Positions 40,301 to 51,500 of a DNA stretch of 64,000 bases are shown one piece after another (the stretch's first letter is position 1; each line of letters begins with the position of its first letter). The notes under the pieces were generated by a model, which worked only from the letters and a program-made list of their open reading frames with translations, ran no database searches and was not told the DNA's origin. The position numbers were made by a program, and so were the translations under genes. This DNA comes from Tomocerus qinae (Eukaryota; Arthropoda; Collembola; Entomobryomorpha; Tomoceridae). The stretch is from assembly GCA_020055645.1 (NCBI GenBank), contig CM034546.1, forward strand, positions 115,742,375 to 115,806,374, read 5' to 3'.

Positions 40301-42429
40301 AAGGATTTGCAGTGTAAACCACTTGTTACGCAACATGACTGATAAGCACAAGTCAGGTAATCGTGTAGAACGGAAAAATCCATTAGATTTGAAGAGGTAT
40401 CTGAACCTGTATGCAGAAATCAACAGTCTAAATGGAAATGGTGATAAAATTTTCCGCCTTGGAAGTACAAGACAAACAAGCCAATTAATAATGCCAAATC
40501 ATAGGATGCCACCCACGCTGTCGGAAAGAGAGAGAATATTATCTTAGTGTACACTAATCCAACGCTGAATCAGATGTAATTCAGTTTGTGCGAAAGAGAT
40601 GAGAGAAGCCATGAGAGTCGACAAGAGGAGAACGTCTCTTAGAGTTAAATGGAAGAAAAAAGATTCCCTGGTGCTGACGTGGAGCTGGACTCAGTGAGAC
40701 TCAGTCAATTGAAAAACACAGCAAGACAAAGAAACTGATTAAAAACTGTAGTTGTGTTGGTAATTCGAATGTAAGTAATGTAATCTAATGTAATGTATAA
40801 TGACCACCCATTACAATACGTTCCATGCCAAGTCTATTTAGCTTGTCCGACTGACGATAACTGAGTCTACCTACTCACGATCACCCATCAGCCTACTCAA
40901 CTTTGAGAGCGTAGCCTTTGGAAATTATAATGGCCGTATTCTTTACACTCGGCAAGACAGGAAATGGATTATAAATCTTTGGATTAAAAATTCTCATGCT
41001 TGACGTTTACAGATTGATTACTGATTTCATGTACAAGTTAACCCTCTTGCTCTCTCCTGTCTGTAAATGCAACTCTATGCAACGCACTCCACTATCACAC
41101 ACAAAGATAAAATTCTCTGTAGCTTGTTCTGTTTTCTGTCTGCTGCAATTTTTCTTTGATTTCCTTCAGGTTTTTGCCCTTTTCTAAATTTCTCTAGTCT
41201 TTCATTAGTTAACTGATAGTAATGCAAGCTAATTTGACACAGCTTGAGGTTTGGACATTTGGTTGAATTCACAATCGGTTGAGTCTACACATTATCGTTC
41301 TATTTTTGACATTTCGAAGTGACATCCTCAATATAAATCATCAGATCATCACCAAAGTAATTAATGTTCCAGAATTCCAACTATCACGTTACTTCAGGGC
41401 TCTCAATAGATATACAATAGGTTCTCATTTTCGAGTGATTAAGGAATCTGCTATAGAATATATAAATCAAAAAATGGAATTGGAAAATATTTTAAGACGA
41501 CGCAATAAATTGCTGAACAACAATTCATTGTATACTAAATAGGGAAAAGCATTTAGCAAACTAAAATTTCATTCGAGGAAGAAAATTAAGGTATTTTAGG
41601 TTTTCACCTGAAATCAGAGGATTTGCACAATGTAATCAGTAAGTTAAGATTACTAAAGAGAAATAAGGAACTTTCAAACCGTGGCTACCTATGTACAATA
41701 AAGCTACCTTAATTATTCCTACAAAATATGTTTTCCTCCGTTTGAATTCGTATCTGTATCATTATTATCGTCGTAATATCATTCTTGTATCAATAGATTC
41801 ACATAAATATTACGAATGAGATGTTTGTATAGATCAATATTATTATCAGATAATTCTAACTTTCCCATGTAAATAACTTAATAGTGATGATTAACTTATA
41901 GACATTCTGAGACACGCAAAAATCAATAGCTTGACTGACCTTTTAACCTCTACATAATATACTAAAGGTTTGTGTAGCTTTAGCTATACTCATATTCATT
42001 TAAACTAGCTAAATGTAATAATTAAGTGTACAGTTTGTTTCAACTACTCTAGATTAGCATAAATACGGTTATTTACTGTCCTCGTATATTGTACCAAACT
42101 ATGTACTAGTAGATAATACCCCTTCGGAACTAAATAACATAGTAAATAAATACATACATTCAACATCTTGACAGAAAACGGACATTGTTTGTTGTATGTA
42201 TTATATTTACAGCTAAGTAGTCATTTTCATATCGGTTTTCGTATTTAAGTATTTGTTACAATGTTAATCACTCTTGACTAATTGATAAAACTCCGATACA
42301 TGATCTGTATACTCTAAAAGTCTATAGAAAACGATTGGCGAAAAGAAAAGTAAACTCCACTCACAATTCGTCTACCGCAACTGTTCGTAATATTTTCTAA
42401 TAATTTGTCGTGTGCCATTGGATTTTCGA
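31337..42429. other. Noncoding interval downstream of Dfd, including its 3' UTR
   Basis: It starts with the ATGCA target duplication of the BEL/Pao copy. No supported gene; ORFs up to 132 codons (35353-35664, 35948-36346) have no recognisable domain. The Dfd 3' UTR must start at 42429, but the minus strand shows no AATAAA or ATTAAA in the first 1 kb, so its end cannot be placed. No tandem array or transposon end noticed. Confidence 0.45.
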
Positions 42430-43046
42430 TTACAAAGTAGTAAGTCCGTACTCAGGTGAAGATGATTTGATATTTTGCGGATGCGGGAGACAATTTTGAG
42501 AAGATCCAGAGGATGCGGACGACGAACCCAAAAAGCTATTCAGTTCCTGGGGTATGTAATTGTTATTGCTACTGTTTGAGGAGTTTGTGTTATTATTGTT
42601 ATTATTGAGAAGGTGACTGTTGTGATTATTGGTTCGATGAGGATTGTTGGTGGAGGAATTGTTATTATTATTGTTGGAAGGATTATTAGGATTGGTATTA
42701 GCAGAGGCAGAGTTGCTAGTGTTATTATTAGCAGAAGCTGTACCACTAGGATTCGGATTATTATTCGGATTATTGGAAAGAGACGGAGCAGGGGCTGGTT
42801 TATTTTTTCTGCGAACATTCTTGGTATTCGGCAGTTTGTTGTCCTTTTTCCATTTCATGCGACGATTCTGGAACCAGATTTTTATCTGACGTTCGGACAG
42901 GCAGAGTGAGTGGGCTATCTCAATTCGTCGACGGCGAGTCAGATATCGATTAAAATGGAATTCTTTCTCCAACTCGAGAATTTGGTGCCGAGTGTAGGCT
43001 GTCCGTTGCCTCTTTGGCTCCATTCCCGGCTGGAACGACCCGTTCG
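42430..43046 (-). CDS. Dfd: Deformed (Hox4) exon 2: homeodomain and C-terminus
   Basis: Second and last coding exon, residues 400-604. It opens in phase with exon 1 after an ATAG acceptor and encodes NGSFQPGME, then a complete 60-residue homeodomain at about 410-469. Helix 3 holds the DNA-contact residues Trp48, Phe49, Gln50 and Asn51 ([14 protein letters not shown]). The homeodomain is followed by [13 protein letters not shown], a Dfd/Hox4 signature that separates it from Scr (which has KEHKMAS) and Antp. Phe22 and Cys39 match vertebrate Hox4 rather than Drosophila Dfd. The tail (about 485-580) is dominated by Asn and Ser runs, and the last residues are EYGLTTL, close to the usual Dfd terminus. 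Total length, 604 residues, is near the 586 of Drosophila Dfd. ORFs on the opposite strand here are shadows of the Asn/Ser codon runs. I am very confident of identity and boundaries. Confidence 0.97.
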
Positions 43047-45019
43047 CTATTGTTCCACAAAATAGAATTTTTCCTTTGTTAGTCTGCCTTGTTGTGAGAT
43101 TCTGTCTATCCAGAAAAGCAAGTCAACACAGCTAATACATTCACACATACTCAAACTCAATTCCTGCAAAAACTACAAGTTTTCCTATACCATTATTAGT
43201 ATTATTACCATCTGTTAGCTCAATGAGGTTTATTCATTTCCAGGAGTGGAAGTCTGTGTGTATTACAAACTACGCACTACTTACTCCATGTGAATGTGAC
43301 TAATACATTTTCTGTACTTTTCCTATCTAGCAATATTACTTCCTCCCACACACTCGACTTTTATTGATACAACTACTATTGTGGGCACTTAATCAGGATT
43401 ACAATATCGTAAAAGCGACTTATTCTAACTCAGTTTAGCACGCTGTAAAAAAGAGACATATTTCTTTATCTGTTGCAAAGTAAACAATTTATTATGCTAA
43501 CAGATTCTAAGAAGATTCTTTGCTTACTAATAACTATCTACTCTATCCAGTAATTTCCAGTAAAAATCCTGCTTATTTCGTAAGAAACAATTCCATATTA
43601 TGTAAATACTGAGTAGGGATAGTAATGGCTATTCATAAATTACGAGTAAAGCATTGAAACAGAGCATCTGTTGCCACTTCAACTCCTATTATAATCACTC
43701 GCTGCTTCGCTAAAGAGTTTGTTAGGCCATCCTAAATATCCCATTAAAATATCCCATTTAGGAACCGATTACTACACTTTCATGCAGATTTGCCAGGGTT
43801 AATTATGCTCATTAAAGCTTACGCTCTGTAAACTGAGGCACTAACAGCATCATTGCTTACAAACTTTAGCTCTCTCACTAATATTATTTGCTAAGTAATA
43901 TTTTATGTATTTTCCATTGTTGTTGTTGTTATTAGGAAGAGTGATGCGATACTTGAATGTAAAACGATGCAAAAAACTTTTTACGTCTACTCACTCAGCT
44001 TTTCTGTCTGACGAACACTCACGTTTTAACATCTTTTCTGTTTCTTTAGTTAACAAATTTCCCTAGCTGTCTGTATTTACTATCTGTCTGGAAAATCTTG
44101 TACCTACGTACTTTCAAGAACTTATACTCCTTGTTTTACATTACTTCCCTGACTATAAATCCCAAAGCATATGAGACTGAATGTAAAGGAGCAATATAAA
44201 TTTTAATTACTAAACCATAATAGCCCCTTGAGTAAAACGTACAACTGTAGAGCCGATGATTTCCTCCCAACTCTCTTTGTCTCTCTTCAACTCGTAAACA
44301 TTAACCAAGCAATTTGCCTAAAAACTCATCTAAACCGACTGAGTGATGAGAGTTGATTTCCAGTCCTAAATTGAGTGAGATGCACATGAAATCCTAGTCA
44401 ACAATTCTGTGATGAGTAGAATGTGCCATGCTACGTAGGAAATTAAAGACATTACATGCGTGAGTTTCATCAAGGATATGACACTTGTCACTACTGATGA
44501 GTAGAAAAACAAAAATAATGAAATGACTTAGTCGAGTGCTTCAAAACGTTCTTTCAAATGCCCATTACACTCGATATAGTGTTTTTGTATTAAAAACGAA
44601 AATTTACCCTGTAAAATATTTTATACCACCTGAGATGATGCTACTACTGAATAACTACAAATTATCTTGTAATTCAGGTAAATATTCTTCTTACAGTTAT
44701 CAGTTTGCCATTTAGCAAATCTGTTAAAATATGTTACATTTTTTAATACCTTGGGGTAAATTTCATGATTGGAATTATTATGAATCTTTGATAATTTCCA
44801 ATTTCATTAAACCTTTAATTGCTATTTGACTACATGGGTTACTGGATTTATACGCTGACAAATGTAGCCTGTAGTTTATTTGCAATCTTTATCTCGCCTA
44901 ATAGCTGAATATCTTAATATTCTTCTAGAAGCTGAGCATTCAGACAAGCGATTGAGTATAATTGTAATGATAAGAAGGTAAAAAAATAAAAAGTGTTTTG
45001 AGATTACCCCGGATCTTAC
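43047..45019 (-). other. Dfd: Dfd intron (1973 bp)
   Basis: Phase-1 intron between the hexapeptide exon and the homeobox exon, the position where most Hox genes carry their single intron. On the minus strand it begins GTAAGAT and ends TGGAACAATAG, so it follows the GT-AG rule; the polypyrimidine tract is weak. It is AT-rich, and I see no coding exon, transposon or tandem array in it. Confidence 0.9.
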
Positions 45020-46217
45020 CTACGCCAGCCACATGAATCTTCTTCATCCAGGGGAAAATCATAGGATGCCCTCCCTCCTCATCATCATCACTATCCATGC
45101 ACTCGGAAGGTAAATTATTACTACTGCTATCACCATCGCCGGGACTCAACTCGGCGCTACTGGGGTGGTTATTACTGCTGCCACCTCCGCCACTATGATT
45201 AAGATTCAAGTTCAAGCTCAGACTGAGAGCGTGTGAATTATTAACTCCGACAACATCACAATCCCTCGCATCCCCTGCCCCAGAGGTGCCCAGCTCAAAT
45301 TTCTGACTTAAAAACCCATTCGGAGTAGACACACTGACACTTCCATTGCTATTAGTACCACTGCCAAGATTCTGACTTAAAAGAGACAAACTTCCCATGA
45401 CGGAGACCGTGTTGGGTGACGGGGTTTTACTCACATTGGCCATCGAGTGCAAATGATGAATCTGTTGCTGCTGCTGATGCTGCAGTTGTTGTTGTTGGGT
45501 TGGTGTTTGAGTTTGATGATGTGGATGAGTATGATGCTGTTGCATAAGCTGTTGCATGGCCACAGACACCGAATTGGAACTATTTGAGCTATTATTTCCA
45601 TTTGGAAGCGCATTGGCATTAGGAGCATTATTATTATTAGGATTGGAAGAGGGATTTGTAGGAACATTTGAGCCATTTCCCAAGACAGTCAACGGTGGAC
45701 TAGATAGAGGATCTTCTTGTGAATTAGAATAGTAGTGCTGACTCTGCTGAGCTCCGTGCTGGCCGTAGAGACCGGAGAAAGGCGAATCCCGATTATTATT
45801 GTGACTGGCTGAGAGGGACACAGAGACGAGACTTGTGGCGACAGGTTGTTGTTGTTGTCCCTGTTGACTTTGGGAGTAAAGCGACTGTTGAGACAGGGCA
45901 TTGTTACTATTCGACCCCGCATTGGCCACCACTGGCAGATTTTGGTGGTGTGGGTGATGATGGGTGCCCAGATGAGGATGCGGAGGAGGAATCCCGGCAT
46001 TTGAGTGAAGATGGGGAAGATGGGAGCCCGGACTACCATGACTGTGATGAGTGTGATGCGGATGGTGATAGTAGAGTTGGTGAGAGGCGGGAGGGCAACT
46101 TGCCGGCATCGAGTAATAATCGCCGTAGTTTTGTGCCGACAATCCGTAGTCGTCGCATGGCGGCGGGAATTTCGGGTCGAGGTAACTTGTGTTTGGGTTC
46201 ATGAGGAATGAGCTCAT
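45020..46217 (-). CDS. Dfd: Deformed (Hox4) exon 1: N-terminal region and FPWM hexapeptide
   Basis: First coding exon of a Hox4 transcription factor that specifies gnathal head segments in arthropods and acts in the nucleus with Exd/Hth. The start is the ATG at 46217, giving MSSFLM, the conserved Hox N-terminus; an in-frame GTG seven codons upstream is not needed. Visible parts are a DPKFPP block at residues 14-19, a Tyr-rich stretch around 24-50, a His/Pro-rich region around 46-95, Gln/His and Asn/Ser runs in the middle, an acidic patch (375-381), and the hexapeptide FPWM at 388-391 followed by KKIHVAGV. The exon ends after the first base of codon 400, and GTAAGAT follows as splice donor. 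Joined to exon 2, the reading frame runs on and restores [18 protein letters not shown], the linker typical of Dfd. The hexapeptide has Phe where Dfd proteins usually have Tyr. Exon boundaries are inferred from the sequence, without transcript evidence. Confidence 0.95.
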
Positions 46218-46394
46218 TTTTCTCGGCGATCCACACACAAATTCAAATAGAATTACGACAACAGAACTTCATCGTCAAATTATACTTGTATAAACCCATT
46301 TGGATTAATGTTGATCAGGTCTTTCCTTCTGTAAATAGGAAGTCTGTGTACAAATCTTTACATTTTGTGATTTATTACGACCACGAGGTACCAG

Positions 46395-46410
46395 TTATGT
46401 GATCACATAA
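46395..46410. promoter_or_regulatory. Perfect 16-bp palindrome upstream of Dfd
   Basis: TTATGTGATCACATAA, about 180 bp upstream of the Dfd ATG. A candidate site for a dimeric DNA-binding protein near the promoter or in the 5' UTR; no factor is claimed. Confidence 0.3.
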
Positions 46411-48554
46411 AGAGCAGGTGGTCGGGGTCTATTTTGTTTGTATACAATTGATAGTAGATTGGTAGTATGGTGAATAAATGTCGCAGTGGTCATGAGACAA
46501 GATAAACAATGCAATAAATCTAGGCAGAGTGGGACTGGGTGGTGTTTAAAAGGAGATAAGTGTGTAGTAACGAGTCATTACGATAAGAGTGGTTTAGCGG
46601 TAGGCAGTTTGATGAAATTGTCAATGAGAATAGCATACAATTCCCTCAGAGACACTTGAGAGTGGGTATAATTCATTCTATTAAGTTGACAAAAGATGAT
46701 ATAGACACAGAGAACGCACGGATTCACTTAGTTAGAACACTTGCTCATAAATCAATTCCGGAGAACCATGAATGATGATGAGGCTGGAAAGAATCACAAG
46801 ATGCTGCTTAACTTTCCTTTCTTTCTCCAGCTCGTGCCCCAGACTCTCGTTCAGAGAGTGCATATACATACATAGATATTTAGTGGAGTGGCTGAGGCAG
46901 TCCAGTTGATAAATATATACATAGGCAGATGGTTTTGTAGTGGAGGAATGCGGAGTCAATTCACCTCTGGAGGTTCACTTCAGTTCAATTCACAACAGTT
47001 TATGTTTCACTATATCATTCCAGTTGTATCCGAACTGGATGGTTCCATTCTGGAGGATGTAGAACAGTAGCTCTCGTATCTGTAGTAAAAGTAGTTGTAA
47101 ATATAGAAGTATAAAGAGATCCTTGCTGAGAAGTACAAGTGAATAATAATAGGAGTAGCACAATATACAGAGTAGAGATAGTGAGCTCGGAAGGACGTGG
47201 TGTAAGGAAGGCTAGGCTTAGATAAACCTCGGCAGTCCGTAACACCACAAATTATTGCCACATAAATCAAGCGGGCACCCTCGAGCTTTTTCTTCGGATT
47301 CTTCGGCTTCCTTTCTTCAATTCTCTCTCTGTACATACATATCGTTATGTAACTTAACTTAAACTATACCCTTATGGCCTGACTGGGTACGTATGAAGAG
47401 TGCGATTGAATTGAATATATGTTACTCCTTTGGTTGTCGTTGCTTTCCACACTCTTGCCGAGTAAAGTCAACTCAAGTTTCGTTTAGTCGATATTACGGC
47501 TATTACTATTACTTGAATGGTCTTCTAGGGTTACGTTATATTACATTACATTGCGTTACGTCTCAAGTCGGTAGGTCCTCCTGACTTGTTCTTACAATAC
47601 ATTATGTTCTGAACTAAGTACGCAATAAATTTCACACTTGTTTTCCCTTGTCGTGTCTTGTCTGCTCCGGCCGTTCCTTGATTTCAGTTATTCTCTTCGA
47701 ATATGTACTACTGTGTATGTAAGTTAAGTAAGTAATAGGTACGGATACCTCTGCTACTATTTCCAGGACTGCCAAGGAAAGCTTAGCTCAACTTTAATTC
47801 AATGTTCTTTTCACTTGCTCCTTTTCTGCTCGGCAGGGCTCAAGTCATTATAATTATTAGTGCCTACAAATTACTCCGGGAATTTTCCCTGCCTTCTCGA
47901 GGACGAATAAAGTCCGGTGTGCAGAATTTAGGATTTACATTAGGAAGGACTCTTTACTCCTGACTGTAGTGCTACTACCGTGGTACGGAGGAGGTAAAAA
48001 TTTAATGAGTCCTCAGAGGGTTGATTACGAAACCAAAAGGAAAATAAAATAATGCAAATTTACGAGGAAACTCTCTCAAGTCTAGGAAACAACGGAGGAA
48101 AAGTTTCTATTGCTTTGGTCTGCGACTTGCGAGGAGCACGTGTATTTTCTTTCTGTGTCTTGTCGTGTAATGTCTTTGGTAGGGTTGGTTACTTGATGGA
48201 GGAGTGAGAGAGTTTCAGTTTGCGAGTGATTTCGTTGAGTTTAGTTCCTTTGGTATGGTTGCTGGATTGGATGGAGAAGAAGAGGAGTCAGTCAAGTCAG
48301 CTTTAGCTCTGATGTGGATGTGAATGTGATGTTGATGTACGTACTTACGGTACGTTCTACAGCTCTCCTGCTTTGCCTTACTATTCCTATGTACTTCTAT
48401 GTAGCTACAAGTTAGCACAGAGGTGATTTGGACAAGAATGATAGATGAGTTTTCTTTTGAGGCAGAGAAAACACGGCCATCGCGCATACAGGGGTGGGTC
48501 TCTATTAGCAGCACATAGCATAGTAGGCACTCTCAACCTACTACTACAATACTT

Positions 48555-48570
48555 ACATACATACATACAT
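48555..48570. repeat. ACAT microsatellite
   Basis: Four pure ACAT units followed by interrupted ACATA/ACTTACAT copies to about 48600. Confidence 0.8.
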
Positions 48571-51500
48571 AACATATACACATAACTTACATACATATCC
48601 ATATGTACCCCTACGATACATTTAATACCCTTTCCTATCCCTCTTCGTATATCATCCAACCATGTATAATAATATTATATGTCTCCTATATTACAATAAT
48701 ATTGCATACAAAACACAACTGAACTAAAAGCATGCTTCAACTTGTACATTGTATACATACTAGGTGAACTTATATTGTTACAAAGAATAGAGCATTTCAA
48801 AGGAAACCAAGGCTGCATTTCATTTTGCTTGTTCTCCACTGCCTCTTACAGAACAGAACAGTACAGCTTACAATAAGTTAGCCATAAGCTTTAGTTTCAA
48901 CTTGAACCGAAGCAAAGCGTATAAGCAATAAGCATTACTTGTATAAATTGTTACATAAGTATAATATATGTGTGTACAGACTGACTCGGCTCTGCTCCAC
49001 TCTGTTCTATGCAGTCCGTCACTCACTCACTCAGCTCTTCACTTCACTCTTCCATCCTTTTGCTATTCTTCTCGACTTCAACTGGCTCACTCACTAAACT
49101 CGAGAACGATGGATGGGTGTAAGTTAAGTATAACACTGCTCTCCTCTACCATCCTACCCATATTATATAAGACCTCCTATACCCAACCAATATCTAGTAC
49201 ATTCTGACTTTATTATTGTGGTGGTGCTGACTGACTTCGTTTGACTTGACTTCAAATTGTTCTTACTAAAATCCTTTATGGTATTCATCCTCTCTTCTGG
49301 GGTAGACTAACTTTATTTCTACCTTATCTTGCTTTTCTATCATTTGATTAGTATTCACAAGGTGAGACACGAGTTCAAAAATTTAGGAGGTAATGAATCC
49401 TGTTATAATTTTTGATTCCGTTCCAAATAATACTAGGAAAATAATGATTTCAGGTAAATTGATTTCACAGTTCTTAAATATTTTCTATTACAGCTATATC
49501 TCTAATCTATAACTTAAATTGGCAATTGTGCAGTAGCTATTAAAGAATCTGTAGTTTCCATTTAATTTTATGTTGGTAAGGAATTGTAAGAAAATATTTT
49601 GTTAGGTCATGTAAGTTGTATTATGTTGTAGCATTAACTTATTATGACAGTGAGACTGAAATAATATGAGCAATGTAATGCATAAAGGTAAAATGATAAA
49701 AAAGTAAGTCGAAGGAAACATATGCGTTTTCCCGACGTGACTTGACTTATCATAGCTTGACGGGCAAAGCTCATGTTAAGTTCAAGTAAGCTAGGCTGAT
49801 ACAGTATAAAGAGTAAGGAGAGCCATGCATATGCATGTCATATGTTGTGATGATGAGATGGAATGGATATGATATGAGACTATTGCATGCAAGACTGCAT
49901 GCAAGTCTCACTGTGGTAGACCCAACTGAGAACGCAACAGAAACATGTCTTAGCGTTCGCATGTATTGTACACTTAAAGGTAAGTTTACTCTGAGCTTGC
50001 TAACTGGAATTGGTTTTGTATTCGTACAGAAAATAGATGTAGATAGCTATAGCACAAATAGATACATTTATACTATACTAGATGATGGACATTCGTGTAC
50101 TCTAGCGTTAGGAAATACAATTGTAATACTAGATGGCTAATAAGGTTGGAACTGTGGTAGTATTTGTATTTATTTGTTGTTGGACATAAGTTTGTTATAG
50201 ACAGATTGGCTTATAGTATAATGTAGGTGATGGAGTGGGCTGTTTAATATTAGTAGTTTGGTTACAGATAAGTATGTTTTTGATAATGATATTATGGGAT
50301 TGCATGTGTAGTAGTACAAATATTATGCATGGAGAGTATCTAGTACACACGGCGATGGCTGTGCATTGTTTACATTGCATTGTATTGTAGTAGACTGGTT
50401 GATTTGATAGAGTCGCACTCAGAATTAAAATAAATAAATCATTCGCCGACTGGAATGGACCGACCTGACACTTGCTTGGCGATAAGAGAGAAAAAATTAT
50501 CTTATTACACTGGCAGTAACATAACAACGCTCGTTGGGCTCCTTGCTTTTCATTTCACTTTGCATGATACGCACAGAGCTACATTAAGTACATATTACTT
50601 ATTCAGAATCTTAAACGAGTCTTTTACAGGAGGTTGGTGTTAGAATCCATAGGGTAGGTAGCAAGTAGCAGGCAGTAGGCTAATCAAAGTTGCTCGTTGA
50701 GGTTGATTCATTAGTTGACGGTCGAGGTGGTCCTTTTCCACCTTCCCGGCCGAACTCATTAAACTATGAGCGTTTTATGGCCAACCTACGATTTATGACT
50801 AAATCAAACGGATTTGTACAAAACTTTTACAACGCATACATAAACTATGATCCTAATTACTTTCTTATTGTACACTTGTGCGAAGCTATAAATCTTATCC
50901 GCCACGTACAAATTATCTCTTGCAAAATTTACAAAGTAATTTTTATATTGCCGATTCCTAGTAAAGTTAAACACTTTGGGTAGAGAGTTTTACCATAATT
51001 GTCTGACATGATGATATGAATATCTAATGTAGTAAAACAGATCCCATTTTATTTACATTTTATGCTCTGAGTTACAGATATGTACCTTAGATCGTTTTTA
51101 CTAGCATTCTCAGCATGTTTACTACTCCCATGCACCAAACCAATCACACGTAGACTTTCAATCTATTTAACATTACCACCAATGATAATAATTGTCAACT
51201 CGAACTGTCAGTGTCAATGTCAACGTCAAGTTCAGTCCCATCCACTGACAAGTGAAGTTAGTCAACTCAGGATATTCTATAATAGTTCGTCAAAAAGTCG
51301 ATGCAACCTTCCTTGATTTTTTATCGTGTCACTTGATCAACAACTCACAGACCTAAATGAAATGCTAGCATGTCTCTATTGTCAACCATGTATATGCTTA
51401 ACCAATTTAAAAACTGAACTCGTCCACAAGCAGGAAAAGTAGAATCTTTCTTTCTTCATCTCCCACTTAATCATTTCTATAGGAGCACAAGGTTATACTC

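Noticed and set aside
1-42000. mir-993, a mir-10 relative known in the Hox cluster of insects
   Set aside because: Looked for the mature sequences on both strands by eye and found none; it may lie outside the window.
1-42429. A second homeobox (Hox3/zen or pb) on the 3' side of Dfd
   Set aside because: No reading frame with a homeodomain helix 3 (WFQNRR) other than Dfd.
42540-46211. ORFs of 67 to 123 codons on the plus strand or in other minus frames over the Dfd exons
   Set aside because: Shadows of the low-complexity Asn, Ser, His and Gln codon runs of Dfd.
46218-46238. In-frame GTG giving a seven-codon longer Dfd
   Set aside because: The ATG at 46217 gives the conserved MSSFLM start; there is no reason for a GTG start in an animal gene.
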